A stretch of 64,000 bases of DNA from Prosthecomicrobium pneumaticum (GCF_014199915.1 NZ_JACHOO010000001.1:558001-622000), one strand, 5' to 3'; shown: positions 27,510 to 38,001, numbered from the stretch's first letter. Numbers and translations: made by a program. The notes: generated by a model from the sequence alone, not told the origin.

Positions 27510-28553
27510 ATGCCGGCAGAGGCGACGCCCGCCCTTCCCCTTGCCCTCACAGTTGGGGAGCCGGCCGGGATCGGTCCGGATGTGACGCTCGCCGTCTGGC
27601 AGGCGCGCGAGGCACTCGGCCTGCCGCCCTTCTACGTGCTCGCCGACCCCGCCGGCATGGCCCGCAGGGCGCAACGAATCGGCATCGACGTGCCGATCGT
27701 GCGCGTCTCGCCGGGCGACGCCGTCGACGTCTTCGCGCGCGCCCTACCCGTGGTGCCGCTCGAAAATCCGGCCGATGCCGAACCCGGCATCCCCGACCGC
27801 GCCTCGGCCCGGGGTGTCATCGAGGCGATCGCGCGGGCTGTGGGCGATGTCCGCGCCGGCTTCGCGGAAGCGGTGGTCACCAATCCGATCAACAAGAAGG
27901 CGCTCTACGACGCGGGCTTCCAGCATCCCGGCCACACCGAGTTCCTCGGCGTGCTGTCGGCTGCCTGGCAGGGTTCGCCGGCCCATCCGGTGATGATGCT
28001 CGCCGGACCGGCGCTGCGGGCGGTCCCCGTCACCATCCACGTGCCGCTCGGCAGCGTGCCCGGCCTCCTCACCACCGACCGGATCGTCCAGACCGCGCGC
28101 ATCGTCGATCGCGACATGCGCCGCCGCTTCGGCATCGCGCTGCCGCGGATCGCCGTCGCCGGGCTGAACCCGCATGCCGGCGAAGGGGGCGCGATGGGCC
28201 GCGAGGACGAGGCCGTGATCCGGCCGGCGGTCGAGATCCTGCGCGCCGAGGGCGTCGAGGCCTTCGGGCCGCTGCCGCCCGACACGATGTTCCACGCCGC
28301 GGCGCGTCAGCGCTATGACGTGGCGCTCTGCATGTATCACGACCAGGCGCTGATCCCGGCGAAGACGCTCGCCTTCGACGAGACGGTCAACGTCACGCTC
28401 GGCCTGCCTTTCGTTCGTACCTCGCCCGATCACGGCACCGCCTTCGACATCGCCGGCACCGGCAAGGCCGATCCGACCAGCCTCGCGGCAGCGCTGCGGC
28501 TCGCCGACGCGCTCGCCCGGCAGGAGCGCGCCAGCCGGGCGCGGGTGGCGTGA
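27510..28553 (+). CDS. pdxA: 4-hydroxythreonine-4-phosphate dehydrogenase
   Basis: 347 residues. PdxA oxidises 4-phosphohydroxy-threonine in pyridoxal phosphate synthesis. The [11 protein letters not shown] start, V-T-N-P-I-N-K, G-H-T-E-F-L, and the [10 protein letters not shown] and [13 protein letters not shown] metal and substrate motifs are complete. The stop overlaps rsmA by four bases; surA-pdxA-rsmA is a widely conserved order. Confidence 0.96.
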   Translation: MPAEATPALPLALTVGEPAGIGPDVTLAVWQAREALGLPPFYVLADPAGMARRAQRIGIDVPIVRVSPGDAVDVFARALPVVPLENPADAEPGIPDRASARGVIEAIARAVGDVRAGFAEAVVTNPINKKALYDAGFQHPGHTEFLGVLSAAWQGSPAHPVMMLAGPALRAVPVTIHVPLGSVPGLLTTDRIVQTARIVDRDMRRRFGIALPRIAVAGLNPHAGEGGAMGREDEAVIRPAVEILRAEGVEAFGPLPPDTMFHAAARQRYDVALCMYHDQALIPAKTLAFDETVNVTLGLPFVRTSPDHGTAFDIAGTGKADPTSLAAALRLADALARQERASRARVA

Positions 28554-29413
28554 GCGAGCCCTCCCCGCCGGGCGGCCTCGTCGCCTTCGACGGCCTGCCG
28601 CCGCTGCGCGACGTCATCGCCCGGCACGGGCTGCAGGCGCTGAAGGCGCTCGGCCAGAATTTCCTGCTCGACCTCAACCTGACCGGCCGGATCGCCCGCG
28701 CCGCCGGCCCGCTCGCCGGCGTCACGGTGATCGAGGTCGGCCCCGGCCCGGGCGGCCTCACCCGCGCCCTGCTCTCGGAGGGCGCGAAGACGGTGATCGC
28801 CATCGAGCGCGACCGTCGCTGCCTCGACGCGCTCGCCGAGATCGCCGCGCATTATCCCGGCCGTCTGGAGATCGTCGAGGGCGATGCGCTCGAGACCGAC
28901 ATGGCGGCGCTCGCCGACGGGCCGACACGCATCGTCGCCAACCTCCCCTACAACATCGCGACGCCGCTGCTGATCGGCTGGCTGAAGGCTGAGCCCTGGC
29001 CGCCCTGGTACGAGAAGATGGTGCTGATGTTCCAGCGCGAGGTGGCGGAGCGGATCGTCGCCTCGCCCGCCGACGGTGCCTATGGCCGGCTCGGCGTCAT
29101 CGCCGGCTGGCGTACGGAGGCGCGCATCCTGTTCGACATCGCCCCGCGCGCCTTCACGCCGCCACCCAAGGTGGTCTCGTCGGTGGTCGAACTGGTGCCC
29201 CGTGCCGTCCCGCTCGCCTGCGACGTCGCGCAGCTCGAGCGGGTCACCACCGCCGCCTTCGGCCAGCGCCGCAAGATGCTGCGCCAGAGCCTCAGATCGC
29301 TCGGCGTCGAGCCCGCGCTGCTGCTCGACGCCGCGGGGATCGAGGGCACGCGGCGGGCGGAAGAGATCGACGTCGCCGGCTTCGTCCGCATGGCCGGCGC
29401 CCTGCCCCGTTAG
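28550..29413 (+). CDS. rsmA: 16S rRNA (adenine1518/1519-N6)-dimethyltransferase
   Basis: 287 residues from a GTG start overlapping pdxA. RsmA (KsgA) dimethylates two adenines in helix 45 of 16S rRNA late in 30S assembly. Seen: A-L-G-Q-N-F-L-L-D near 32, the SAM motif [10 protein letters not shown], and the catalytic N-L-P-Y-N-I motif. The [10 protein letters not shown] segment is also typical. It converges with gmk. Confidence 0.96.
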   Translation: MSEPSPPGGLVAFDGLPPLRDVIARHGLQALKALGQNFLLDLNLTGRIARAAGPLAGVTVIEVGPGPGGLTRALLSEGAKTVIAIERDRRCLDALAEIAAHYPGRLEIVEGDALETDMAALADGPTRIVANLPYNIATPLLIGWLKAEPWPPWYEKMVLMFQREVAERIVASPADGAYGRLGVIAGWRTEARILFDIAPRAFTPPPKVVSSVVELVPRAVPLACDVAQLERVTTAAFGQRRKMLRQSLRSLGVEPALLLDAAGIEGTRRAEEIDVAGFVRMAGALPR

Positions 29414-29444
29414 ACCGGCAAGCAAGCCGGCAGGGCGCGCGCGG

Positions 29445-30089
29445 CTAGTCCTGCGTGAGCAGGTCGGCGACGAAGGCCTCCAGCCAGGTGTGGCGGGCGC
29501 GCTTCATGCGCTCGGCATAGAGGATCGCCTTCGCCTTCTCGAGCGAGGTCTGCAGGTCGCGGTTGATGACGACATAGTCGTAGTCGCGCCAATGGGCGAT
29601 CTCGGCGCGCGCGTTGAGGAGCCGCTGCCGGATCACGTCCGGCGTGTCCTCGGCGCGCCGTTCGAGCCGGGCGGCGAGCTCGCGCATCGTCGGCGGCAGC
29701 ACGAAGATGCGCACGAGATCCTCGGGCATGGCGTGCGCGACCTGATCGGCGCCCTGCCAGTCGATGTCGAAGAGCACGTCCTTGCCGGCCTCGAGCAGTG
29801 CCTCGACGGGCCCGCGCGGCGTGCCGTAGAGATTGCCGTGCACCTCGGCCCATTCGAGCAGCGCGCCTTCGTCCCGCATCTTCGCGAAGGCGTCCTTGCC
29901 GATGAAGTGATAATGCACGCCGTCGATCTCGCTCGGCCGCCGGCCGCGCGTCGTCACCGAGATCGACAGCCGGATGTCGGGGTCCTGGTCGATCAGATGC
30001 CGGGCGATGGTCGACTTGCCGGCTCCGGAGGGCGAGGACAGCACGAGCATCAGCCCCCGCCGTGTGCTGGTCTTGTCGATATCGGCCAT
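29445..30089 (-). CDS. gmk: Guanylate kinase
   Basis: 214 residues. Gmk converts GMP to GDP. The P-loop S-G-A-G-K-S-T, the [14 protein letters not shown]-binding region, and V-L-F-D-I-D-W-Q-G are evident. The start is ambiguous: ATG 30089 gives M-A-D-I-D-K and no overlap, while GTG 30098 overlaps the yicC stop by three residues. I favour the ATG. It is the last gene of the fabD-gmk run. Confidence 0.94.
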   Translation of the reverse strand: MADIDKTSTRRGLMLVLSSPSGAGKSTIARHLIDQDPDIRLSISVTTRGRRPSEIDGVHYHFIGKDAFAKMRDEGALLEWAEVHGNLYGTPRGPVEALLEAGKDVLFDIDWQGADQVAHAMPEDLVRIFVLPPTMRELAARLERRAEDTPDVIRQRLLNARAEIAHWRDYDYVVINRDLQTSLEKAKAILYAERMKRARHTWLEAFVADLLTQD

Positions 30090-30094
30090 GGGGG

Positions 30095-30982
30095 TCACTC
30101 GAGGTTCTGGATCTGCTCGCGAAACTGATCGACCACGGCCTTCAAGTCGAGGCCGATCGCGGTCAGGGAGCGATCATTCGCCTTCGAGCACAGCGTGTTG
30201 ACCTCGCGGTTGAATTCCTGGGCGAGGAAATCGAGCCGCCGGCCGACGGGTCCGCCGGCCCCGATGAGATCGCGCGCCGCGGCGACATGGGCCGTCAGCC
30301 GGTCGATCTCCTCGCGGATGTCGGCCTTGGTGGCGAGAAGCACCGCCTCCTGGTGCAGCCGGTCGACGTCGAAGCTCGCCGAGGCCTCGACGAGCAGGCG
30401 GACCTGGTCTTCGAGCCGCCGGCGGATCGCCTCGGCTGTGCGTGCCGGATTGCGCTCGGCGGCCGCGGCGAGCGCCTCGATCTCGGCGAGATGACCGGCG
30501 AGCACGGCGGCGAGCGCGTCGCCCTCGCGCCGGCGGGCGGCGACGAGCGCGGCGAGCGCGGCGTCGAGATCCTCGACCATGCGCGCGGCGAGCGCCGCCT
30601 TCAGCTCGCCGTCATCCTCGGCCTCGACCGTCTCGACGACACCGCGCAGCGCGAGCAGCCCGTCGAGGGTCGGCGGCGCCGCGTCGATCTCCCGGCCGAT
30701 CCGCCGCATCAGCGCCAGAACCTCGCCGAGCAGCGCCTCGTTGATCCGCAGCGTCGCGGTCGGCGCGTCGCGCTGGACGGCGAGCCCGACCTGCAGATTG
30801 CCGCGGGTGAGCGTCGTGCCGACCCGCTCGCGCACCGTCGTTTCCATCGCTTCGAAGCCGGGTGGCAGCCTGAGCCGCAGGTCGAGTCCCTTGCCGTTGA
30901 CGCTGCGCAGCTCCCAGGTCCACCGCGTGCCCGCATGGGCGCCGTCGACCCGGGCGAAGCCGGTCATGCTCATCAGCGCCAT
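30095..30982 (-). CDS. YicC/YloC family endoribonuclease
   Basis: 295 residues. It opens M-S-M-T-G-F-A after three residues, followed by [18 protein letters not shown], and ends with the conserved [18 protein letters not shown] and [17 protein letters not shown]. YicC proteins have recently been described as ring-forming endoribonucleases. Position just before gmk is conserved. Confidence 0.93.
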   Translation of the reverse strand: MALMSMTGFARVDGAHAGTRWTWELRSVNGKGLDLRLRLPPGFEAMETTVRERVGTTLTRGNLQVGLAVQRDAPTATLRINEALLGEVLALMRRIGREIDAAPPTLDGLLALRGVVETVEAEDDGELKAALAARMVEDLDAALAALVAARRREGDALAAVLAGHLAEIEALAAAAERNPARTAEAIRRRLEDQVRLLVEASASFDVDRLHQEAVLLATKADIREEIDRLTAHVAAARDLIGAGGPVGRRLDFLAQEFNREVNTLCSKANDRSLTAIGLDLKAVVDQFREQIQNLE

Positions 30983-31087
30983 GATCGCTCCCTGGCCTCC
31001 ACGGCCCGCGAATCCGGGCGCGCGAGGAAGTTAGGCGGGCGCCGGAAGGCGCTCAAGTCCGGGATCATAGGGCGCGACCTGTGTCGA

Positions 31088-32269
31088 TCAGGGCTCGGCC
31101 GGCTCTTCGGCCGCTTCCGCCTGCGCCTGATCGTCATCGCCCTGCTCGCGACGCTTGGCTTCCACCTGGCGCCAGCGCTGGACGTTGCGGTTGTGGTCGG
31201 CGAGCGTCTCGGCGAAAACGTGGCCGCCCGTCCCGTCGGCGACGAAATAGAGGTCCTTGGTGCGCGACGGGTTCGCCACCGCCTCGAGCGAGGCGCGGCC
31301 GGGATTGGCGATCGGCCCGGGCGGCAGGCCGGTCACCTTGTAGGTGTTGTAGGCGTTGTCGTCATCGAGGTCGGAGCGGCGCACCGGCGTGTCGGACGGC
31401 TTTCCGGCACCGCCATAGACGCCATAGATCACCGTCGGGTCGGATTGCAGCCGCATGTTCCGCCGCAGACGGTTGATGAACACGGCAGCGACACGGCTGC
31501 GCTCGTCCGCGATGCCGGTTTCCTTCTCGACGATCGAGGCGAGCGTCACGAACTGCTTCTGATCGGTGATCGGCAGGCCGTCCTCGCGGCGGTTCCAGAT
31601 CTCGGTGACGACGCGGTCGTGGTCCCGGCGCATCCGGTTGATCAGGTTCTGCCGGGTGTCGCCGCGCGAGAAGCGATAGGTGTCGGGCAGCAGCGTCCCC
31701 TCGTCGGGCACCTGCTCGATGGCCCCGGTCAGCACCGGATCGGACTGGATACGGGCGATGATCTGCTGTGTGGTCAGGCCCTCGGGAATGGTGATCGAAT
31801 AGAGGATGGCCTTGCCGCTGACCATCGTCTCCATGATCTCTTCCATGCTCGCGCGGGCCGGGATGAGATATTCGCCGGCCTTCAGCTCGTCCTGCGCGCC
31901 GTTCGCCCGCACGCCGGCGATGAAGATCCACTTGGAAGTGATCAGTCCGCTCTTCTGGAGCTGTTCGGCGATGTCGCGCAGCCCCATGCCGCGCTCGACC
32001 ACGAAGGTGCGCGGCTCGCGGAAATGCGCCGCCTGTTCGAAGCGCAACTTGCCGAAGGCGACCATGCCGGCGGCGCCGAGAAGCGCGACGACCACCACGG
32101 TGAGAAGAAAGTTCATGAACACGACGGCCGGGTGCCGCGCCTGCTGCGAGCGCGGCGGCGGCGGCGGCGGCCGTTCGGGACGCAGCGCCTCTCCGGGGCT
32201 GCGCGGGCTGATCCGGCTGCTGAAATCGGCGAGCCGCCCCTCGTCGCCGGATCTGTTCATGTCGCTCAT
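31088..32269 (-). CDS. mltG: Endolytic murein transglycosylase MltG
   Basis: 393 residues. MltG cuts nascent glycan strands and is thought to set their length. After a proline-rich cytoplasmic tail (about 30-45) comes one membrane helix (about 50-72), a LysM-like region, and the YceG domain with the catalytic glutamate in L-A-S-I-V-E-K-E-T-G, then R-L-Q-S-D-P-T-V-I-Y-G and P-P-G-P-I-A-N-P-G. A short acidic tail ends the protein. It follows fabF, the usual order in Rhizobiales. Confidence 0.95.
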   Translation of the reverse strand: MSDMNRSGDEGRLADFSSRISPRSPGEALRPERPPPPPPRSQQARHPAVVFMNFLLTVVVVALLGAAGMVAFGKLRFEQAAHFREPRTFVVERGMGLRDIAEQLQKSGLITSKWIFIAGVRANGAQDELKAGEYLIPARASMEEIMETMVSGKAILYSITIPEGLTTQQIIARIQSDPVLTGAIEQVPDEGTLLPDTYRFSRGDTRQNLINRMRRDHDRVVTEIWNRREDGLPITDQKQFVTLASIVEKETGIADERSRVAAVFINRLRRNMRLQSDPTVIYGVYGGAGKPSDTPVRRSDLDDDNAYNTYKVTGLPPGPIANPGRASLEAVANPSRTKDLYFVADGTGGHVFAETLADHNRNVQRWRQVEAKRREQGDDDQAQAEAAEEPAEP

Positions 32270-32399
32270 GCCAATCCGCTGCTTCGGCCGCCGCGCCCGA
32301 AGCGGCAGCCCGGGCCGGTGCGACTGTAGGAAGGAATATGGCGAAAGCGGGAAGCCCGGCGCCGCGGCGCCCGCCCGTCACGCCGGGCGGCGGCCTCCC

Positions 32400-33662
32400 T
32401 CATGCGGCGTGGCGCCGGAAAACCAGGGATGCGTTGGTTCCGCCGAAGCCGAAGGAGTTCGACAGCGCCACATCGATCGGCCGCGCGCGCGCCACCTTCG
32501 GCACCAGGTCGAGCGCCGTTTCGACATCGGGATTGTCGAGATTGATCGTCGGCGGGGCGATGTTGTCGCGAATCGCGAGCAGCGAGAAGATCGCCTCGAT
32601 CGCCCCGGCGGCGCCGAGCAGATGGCCGGTCATCGACTTGGTCGAGGACATCGAAGCCTTGCCGGCGGCATTGCCGAGCACACGCTCGACCGCCGCGAGC
32701 TCGATTCCGTCGGCCATGGTCGAGGTGCCGTGCGCATTGATGTAGTCGATCTCGTCGGCGGCGATGCCCGCCCGCTTGATCGCCGCCTTCATGGCGCGAT
32801 AGGCGCCGTCGCCGTCCTCGGACGGGGCGGTGATGTGATAGGCGTCGCCCGACAGGCCGTAGCCGATCACCTCGCCATAGATCCTGGCGCCGCGGGCGAG
32901 CGCATGCTCGCGCTCCTCGAGCACCACGACACCGGCACCCTCGCCCATCACGAAGCCGTCGCGGTCGCGGTCATAGGGCCGCGACGCCATCTCCGGACGA
33001 TCGTTGAAGGCGGTGGCGAGTGCCTTGCAGGAGGCGAAGCCCGCCATCGAGATCCGGCAGATCGGGCTCTCCGTGCCGCCGGCGAGCATCACATCGGCAT
33101 CGTCGAGCGCGATCAGCCGGGCCGCGTCGCCGATCGCGTGCGCGCCGGTCGAGCAGGCGGTGACGACGGCGTGATTCGGTCCCTTGAAGCCGTGCCGGAT
33201 CGACACCTGGCCGGAGGCGAGATTGATCAGCCGGCCGGGAATGAAGAACGGGCTGACGCGGCGGGGACCCTTGTCGCGCAGCGTATAGCCCGCCTCGACG
33301 ATACCCTCGATGCCGCCGATGCCCGAGCCGATCATCACGCCGGTGCGGGTCAGGCCCTCATAGTCCGTCGGCGCCCAGCCGGAATCGCGCACCGCCTGCT
33401 CGGCGGCCGCGACGGCATAGACGATGAAGGCGTCGACCTTGCGCTGCTCCTTGGGCTCCATCCACTCGTCGGCATTGAACTTGCCTTCGGATGCGGAGCC
33501 CTTCGGCAGCTGGCAGGCGATCTGGCAGGCGAGATCGTCGATCTCGAACCCTTCGATCCGCGCCGCGCCGCTCTTGCCCGCGAGCACGTTCGACCAGGTC
33601 GTTTCGACGCCGCAGCCGAGCGGCGTGACCATGCCCAGTCCGGTGACGACGACCCGCCTCAT
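32400..33662 (-). CDS. fabF: 3-oxoacyl-ACP synthase II
   Basis: 420 residues. FabF condenses malonyl-ACP with growing acyl-ACP. The Cys-His-His triad is complete: Cys170 in V-T-A-C-S-T-G-A, His311 in N-A-H-G-T-S-T and His347 in T-G-H-L-L-G-A. It lies 89 bases after acpP on the same strand, matching the fabG-acpP-fabF order found widely. Confidence 0.97.
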   Translation of the reverse strand: MRRVVVTGLGMVTPLGCGVETTWSNVLAGKSGAARIEGFEIDDLACQIACQLPKGSASEGKFNADEWMEPKEQRKVDAFIVYAVAAAEQAVRDSGWAPTDYEGLTRTGVMIGSGIGGIEGIVEAGYTLRDKGPRRVSPFFIPGRLINLASGQVSIRHGFKGPNHAVVTACSTGAHAIGDAARLIALDDADVMLAGGTESPICRISMAGFASCKALATAFNDRPEMASRPYDRDRDGFVMGEGAGVVVLEEREHALARGARIYGEVIGYGLSGDAYHITAPSEDGDGAYRAMKAAIKRAGIAADEIDYINAHGTSTMADGIELAAVERVLGNAAGKASMSSTKSMTGHLLGAAGAIEAIFSLLAIRDNIAPPTINLDNPDVETALDLVPKVARARPIDVALSNSFGFGGTNASLVFRRHAA

Positions 33663-33751
33663 GACATTTCCCTGTTCCGGATCCCGCGGACGGGACCCGG
33701 TTTCTGACCGATGGGTGGAAAGGGCCGATCGCGGCGACCGGCCGGCCGGCC

Positions 33752-33988
33752 TCAGCCGGCGTTCTTCTCGAGGAAGCTGATCGCGTCGCCGACCGTCAGG
33801 ATGGTCTCGGCCGCGTCGTCCGGGATCTCGACGCCGAACTCTTCCTCGAAAGCCATCACCAGCTCGACGGTGTCGAGGCTGTCGGCGCCGAGATCGTCGA
33901 TGAAGCTCGCCCCTTCGGTGACCTTCTCGGCATCGACGCCGAGATGCTCGACGACGATCTTCTTAACCCGGTCGGCGATGTCGCTCAT
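33752..33988 (-). CDS. acpP: Acyl carrier protein
   Basis: 78 residues, strongly acidic. The phosphopantetheine attachment site is Ser37 in [10 protein letters not shown]. It carries the acyl chains for fatty acid and lipid A synthesis. A 257-base gap separates it from fabG upstream, enough for its own promoter, though I could not pick one with confidence. Confidence 0.98.
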   Translation of the reverse strand: MSDIADRVKKIVVEHLGVDAEKVTEGASFIDDLGADSLDTVELVMAFEEEFGVEIPDDAAETILTVGDAISFLEKNAG

Positions 33989-34245
33989 TCTCTCAAACCT
34001 CGGTTTCGTTCTTCGTTAGTCGACGGCTGCGACGCGTCGTCCTGAGTGACTTCCCCGACCGTCGGCGAGGGACTGCTCCACACGGGCCTTTCGCGGTGTC
34101 GCGCCGATGATGCTCCGACGCTCGTCGCGGCGGAGCCACGGCATCGATGGCGGTCGGTCCTAACATAGTTTCCAGACCTTGAGAAGGCGCGGAAAACCGC
34201 CCTTCCGGGCCGGCTCCGGCGGCCTCTCCGCCACCGATTCGTCGC

Positions 34246-34983
34246 TCAGATCATCGCCATTCCGCCATTCACGTGCAGCGTCTGGCCGGTGACGTAGCTC
34301 GCCTCGTCGGAGGCGAGGAAGACGACCGCGGCCGCGATTTCCTCGCCCGTGCCGAGCCGTTTCGCCGGCACGCGCTCGAGGATCGAGGCGCGAATCTTGT
34401 CGTTCAGCACGTCGGTCATCGGCGTCTCGATGAAGCCCGGCGCGACGCAGTTGACGGTCACGCCGCGCGCCGCGACCTCCTGCGCCATCGACTTCGACAT
34501 GCCGATCAGCGCCGCCTTGGAGGCGGTGTAATTGCCCTGGCCGGGATTGCCGGTGACGCCGACGACCGAGGTGATCGAGACGATCCGGCCGGCGCGGCGG
34601 CGCATCATGCCGCGCAGTGCGGCGCGCGACAGGCGGAACGCCGCCGTCAGATTGACGTCGAGCACGGTCTGCCAGTCCTCGTCGGAGATGCGCACGAACA
34701 GCGCGTCGCGCGTTACGCCGGCATTGTTGACGAGGATGTCGATCTCGCCGAGCGCCTCCTCGGCGCGCGGAACGAGCGTCTCGACATCGGCGGCGTCGGC
34801 GAGGTTGCAGGGCAGAACGTGGACGTTCGTTCCGAGTTCGACGGCGAGCGCCTCGAGCGCCTCGCGCCGTGTCCCCGAAATGGCGAGCGTCGCGCCCTGG
34901 CGGTGCAGGGCGCGGGCGATCGCGCTGCCGATGCCGCCGCTCGCGCCGGTGACGAGCGCGCGCTTTCCGGTCAGGTCGAACAT
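34246..34983 (-). CDS. fabG: 3-oxoacyl-ACP reductase
   Basis: 245 residues. FabG reduces 3-ketoacyl-ACP with NADPH. The SDR features are complete: T-G-A-S-G-G-I-G at 12-19, N-N-A-G at 86-89, Ser139, Tyr152 and Lys156. The start M-F-D-L-T-G-K-R-A-L at 34983 is that of rhizobial FabG; the longer frame reaches into the fabD end. It follows fabD by 16 bases. Confidence 0.96.
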   Translation of the reverse strand: MFDLTGKRALVTGASGGIGSAIARALHRQGATLAISGTRREALEALAVELGTNVHVLPCNLADAADVETLVPRAEEALGEIDILVNNAGVTRDALFVRISDEDWQTVLDVNLTAAFRLSRAALRGMMRRRAGRIVSITSVVGVTGNPGQGNYTASKAALIGMSKSMAQEVAARGVTVNCVAPGFIETPMTDVLNDKIRASILERVPAKRLGTGEEIAAAVVFLASDEASYVTGQTLHVNGGMAMI

Positions 34984-34999
34984 GTTGGGATCCTCCGGC

Positions 35000-35941
35000 T
35001 CAGGCGAGCGCCTCGAGCAAAGCGTCAATCTCGGCCGGCGCCCCGACGGCGATCGCCTTCGCCTCGGGGGCGATCCGCTTGGCGAGCCCGCTCAGCACCT
35101 TGCCCGCGCCGATCTCGACGAGCGTGTCGACCCCGTCCCCGGCGAGCCAGGCGACCGATTCGCGCCAGCGCACCATGCCGGTGACCTGCTCGACCAGCCG
35201 GTTGCGGATCTCGGCCGGATTGTCGATCGGCCCGGCGAGCACGTTCGCCACCAGCGGAACGGCCGGCGGGTGAATATGGGTTTCGGCGAGCGCCTGCGCC
35301 ATGATCTCGGCGGCCGGCTGCATCAGGCGGCAATGGAAGGGCGCGCTCACCGGCAGCAGGATGGCGCGCTTGGCGCCCTTCTCCCTGGCGATCTCGAGCG
35401 CCCGCTCGACCGCGGCGCGATCGCCCGAGACGACGACCTGACCGGGCGCGTTGTCGTTGGCGACATCGCACACATCGTGTTCGGCCGCGGCTTCCGCGAC
35501 GGCCTTCGCCTCCGCGAGGTCGAGCCCCAGCAGGGCCGCCATCGCCCCGGCACCGACCGGCACGGCGGCCTGCATCGCCTCGCCGCGGATCCGCAGCAGC
35601 CGCGCCGCATCCTCGATCGACAGGCTGCCGGCGGCGGCGAGCGCGGAGTATTCGCCGAGCGAATGGCCGGCGACATAGGCCGCCTTGTCGCGCAGCGACA
35701 GGCCGCGCGCCTCGAGCACGCGCATCGCCGCCATCGAGACCGCCATCAGCGCCGGCTGGGCGTTGCGGGTCAGCGTCAGCGTCTCGAGCGGCCCGTCCCA
35801 CATCACGGCGGAGAGTTTCTCGCCGAGCGCCGCGTCGACCGCGTCGAACACGGCGCGCGCCTCGGGATAGGCCTCGGCGAGCGCCTTGCCCATGCCGACC
35901 GCCTGGCTGCCCTGTCCGGGAAAAGTGAATGCCGTCTTCAT
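35000..35941 (-). CDS. fabD: Malonyl-CoA:ACP transacylase
   Basis: 313 residues. FabD loads malonyl groups onto ACP. The nucleophile is Ser94 in A-G-H-S-L-G-E-Y-S, with the histidine in V-S-A-P-F-H-C near 205 and the F-P-G-Q-G-S-Q oxyanion region at the start. It is the first gene of the minus-strand run and has a promoter at 35982-36010. Confidence 0.97.
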   Translation of the reverse strand: MKTAFTFPGQGSQAVGMGKALAEAYPEARAVFDAVDAALGEKLSAVMWDGPLETLTLTRNAQPALMAVSMAAMRVLEARGLSLRDKAAYVAGHSLGEYSALAAAGSLSIEDAARLLRIRGEAMQAAVPVGAGAMAALLGLDLAEAKAVAEAAAEHDVCDVANDNAPGQVVVSGDRAAVERALEIAREKGAKRAILLPVSAPFHCRLMQPAAEIMAQALAETHIHPPAVPLVANVLAGPIDNPAEIRNRLVEQVTGMVRWRESVAWLAGDGVDTLVEIGAGKVLSGLAKRIAPEAKAIAVGAPAEIDALLEALA

Positions 35942-35981
35942 CGTTCTCGCGCCAGCGGTGCCGCCGAAATCGTTGCGCGCG

Positions 35982-36010
35982 CTCATGAGGGCTCGGGCCG
36001 CCCGTGTCAA
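35982..36010 (-). promoter_or_regulatory. Predicted promoter of the fabD-fabG run
   Basis: On the minus strand a perfect -35 box TTGACA (36005-36010) is followed after 17 bases by CATGAG (35982-35987), a weak -10 box. Start of transcription would be near 35975, about 35 bases before the fabD ATG. Confidence 0.55.
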
Positions 36011-36123
36011 GCGGCGCCGCGGTTTCGGGCTCGCCTTTCGTCGCGGAGCGGGGCACACTCGCGACGCGAGGCGTCCCACAACCGACAGAAGGCGCCGCAG
36101 GACACGTTCGAGGAGGAACAACC

Positions 36124-36738
36124 ATGCCCGGCAAGAAGATTCTCATGCTCGTGGGCGATTTCAGCGAGGAATACGAGATTTTCGTCTTCGAACAGGCGAT
36201 GCATGCGGTCGGACACACCGTCCACGTCGTCTGCCCCGGCAAGAAGGCCGGAGATCTCGTGAAGACCTCGCTGCACGATTTCGAGGGCGACCAGACCTAT
36301 ACCGAGAAGCTCGGCCACAATTATTACGTCAACAAGACGTTCTCGGAGGCGAACCCGGCCGACTATGACGCGATCTATGTCGCCGGCGGGCGCGGCCCGG
36401 AATATATCCGGATCGACAAGGGTGTGCAGGCGCTGGTGCGGCACTTCCACGAGACCGGCAAGCCGATCTTCACGATCTGCCACGGCGTCCAGGTGCTGAT
36501 CGCGGTCGACGGCGTCGTCACCGGCCGGGAGGTCGCGGGTCTGCAATATTGCGAGCCGGAAGTGCGGCTCGCCGGCGGCATCTATATCGACGTGCCGGCG
36601 GACGGCGCCCATGTCGACGGCAATCTCGTCTCGGCGAAGGGCTGGCCCGGCCTCTCCGCCTTCATCCGCGAGTGCCTGACCGTGCTCGGCACCGAAATCC
36701 GCCACGGCGAAACCGTCCGCCGCCTCCAGGCCGCCTGA
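36124..36738 (+). CDS. DJ-1/PfpI family protein
   Basis: 204 residues. The fold signature is evident: I-L-M-L-V-G-D-F-S-E-E-Y-E near the start with the conserved glutamate, A-I-Y-V-A-G-G-R-G-P-E, and the nucleophile elbow F-T-I-C-H-G-V-Q holding the reactive cysteine near residue 120. Members include glyoxalase/deglycase and amidase-like enzymes and chaperones, and the reaction here is unknown. A strong GAGGAGG ribosome site precedes the ATG. It diverges from fabD. Confidence 0.88.
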   Translation: MPGKKILMLVGDFSEEYEIFVFEQAMHAVGHTVHVVCPGKKAGDLVKTSLHDFEGDQTYTEKLGHNYYVNKTFSEANPADYDAIYVAGGRGPEYIRIDKGVQALVRHFHETGKPIFTICHGVQVLIAVDGVVTGREVAGLQYCEPEVRLAGGIYIDVPADGAHVDGNLVSAKGWPGLSAFIRECLTVLGTEIRHGETVRRLQAA

Positions 36739-36763
36739 CTTCTTCGCACACCCGGCGCCGCGC

Positions 36764-37289
36764 CCCTCTCCCGCCGCGCGGGAGAGGGCTTCGCCTCTTG
36801 GCGAGCGCAGCGAGCCTGGATGCGAAGGGTGAGGGCGCCTTCGTTCTCTCTTCGCCGATCGGGGAGAACACCCTCACCCGCCCTCTCCCGCGAGCGGGAG
36901 AGGGGCTCGTCGCGCCCGGGTCGTCCGAGCTCCCGACAGGATGCACCGGGATCGGGCACCCCTCGCCCGCTTGCGGGAGAGGGCTTCCGGCCTTGGCGTC
37001 GCAGGACGCCGCAGGCGGCCGAGACGCGTAGGCCGGAAGGGTGAGGGTGCGCCTTTTCTTCACCGGCCAAGAGAAGACCCCTCACCCGACCTCTCCCGCG
37101 AGCGGGAGAGGGGCTCGTCGCGCCCGGGTCGTCCGAGCTCCCGGCAGGATGCACCGGGATCGGGCACCCCCTCTCCCGCTCCGCGGGAGAGGGCTTCCGG
37201 CCTTGGCGTCGCAGGACGCCGCAGGCGGCCGAGACGCGTAGGCCGGAAGGGTGAGCGTGCGCTTTCTTCTTCGCCGGCCAAGAGAAGAC
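36764..37289 (+). repeat. Palindromic repeat block A, about 208-base tandem units
   Basis: Two tandem units of 208 bases (36871-37078 and 37079-37289) plus a partial leading copy (36764-36870). Each unit holds a CTCTCCCGC...GCGGGAGAG hairpin, a spacer, a second such hairpin, and a larger stem CTTCCGGCCT...AGGCCGGAAG with an inner hairpin, ending in GGGTGAGGG. The next unit begins with CCCTCACCC, able to pair with it. In the partial copy the large stem reads CTTCGC...GCGAAG instead, so pairing is kept while bases change. No open frame is believable here. The same family forms block B at 46.5-47.1 kb. Confidence 0.85.
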
Positions 37290-37317
37290 CCCTCCCCCCG
37301 CGAAACCACGGCCGTCC

Positions 37318-37346
37318 TTGCCTTTCCCCGACTTTCCGCCTATAGG
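37318..37346 (+). promoter_or_regulatory. Predicted promoter of the rpsF operon
   Basis: TTGCCT (37318-37323) and TATAGG (37341-37346) are exactly 17 bases apart. Transcription would start near 37353, leaving a leader of about 180 bases before rpsF, long enough for a structured autoregulatory site. Confidence 0.6.
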
Positions 37347-37531
37347 ACGCGCCGTCGCGCAACTGCGACACCCGGCTGGTGGCTGAACGGAAGGCTGCGG
37401 AGCGATCCGCTGCGCAGGGGTCGAAACGGACCCGGCTTCCCGTGTCTCCGCTCTCGAAGAACCGTCCGAAACGCCTTTTCTCGAGGCTTCGGAGAGGCTT
37501 GGCGCCGGGAGATCACGAGGAAAGGCAAGAC

Positions 37532-37999
37532 ATGCCTCTTTATGAACACGTGTTTCTGAGCCGACAGGACGTGTCGGCCCAGCAGGTCGAGGCGCTGACC
37601 GACCAGTTCAAGACCATCATCGAGCAGAACGGTGGCTCGGTCGCCAAGGTCGAGCAGTGGGGCCTCAAGTCCGTCGCCTTCCGGATCAAGAAGAACCGCA
37701 AGGCGCATTTCACGCTCCTCAACATCGACGCGCCGCATCCGGCGGTGGCCGAGATGGAGCGTCAGATGGGCATCAGCGAAGACGTGCTCCGCTTCCTGAC
37801 CATCAAGGTCGACACGCACGAGGAAGGCCCCTCGGCGATGCTGCAGAAGCGCGACCGTGACGACCGCGACGGCCCGGGCGGCCGTGGCGATCGTGACCGC
37901 GGCGAGCGCCGTGGCGGCGGCGGGTTCCGGGGTGGCGATCGCGGTGGTGACCGCGGCGAGCGGCGTCCCCGCTTCGAAGAATCGGAAGGGAGCGAGTAA
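37532..37999 (+). CDS. rpsF: 30S ribosomal protein S6
   Basis: 155 residues. The S6 domain occupies the first 95 residues ([13 protein letters not shown] start; K-V-E-Q-W-G-L-K and A-H-F-T-L-L-N-I). A C-terminal extension of about 55 residues is rich in Arg, Gly and Asp ([12 protein letters not shown] repeats), as in other Rhizobiales. S6 binds S18 on the platform of the 30S subunit; rpsR follows after 2 bases. Confidence 0.97.
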   Translation: MPLYEHVFLSRQDVSAQQVEALTDQFKTIIEQNGGSVAKVEQWGLKSVAFRIKKNRKAHFTLLNIDAPHPAVAEMERQMGISEDVLRFLTIKVDTHEEGPSAMLQKRDRDDRDGPGGRGDRDRGERRGGGGFRGGDRGGDRGERRPRFEESEGSE

Positions 38000-38001
38000 T
38001 C

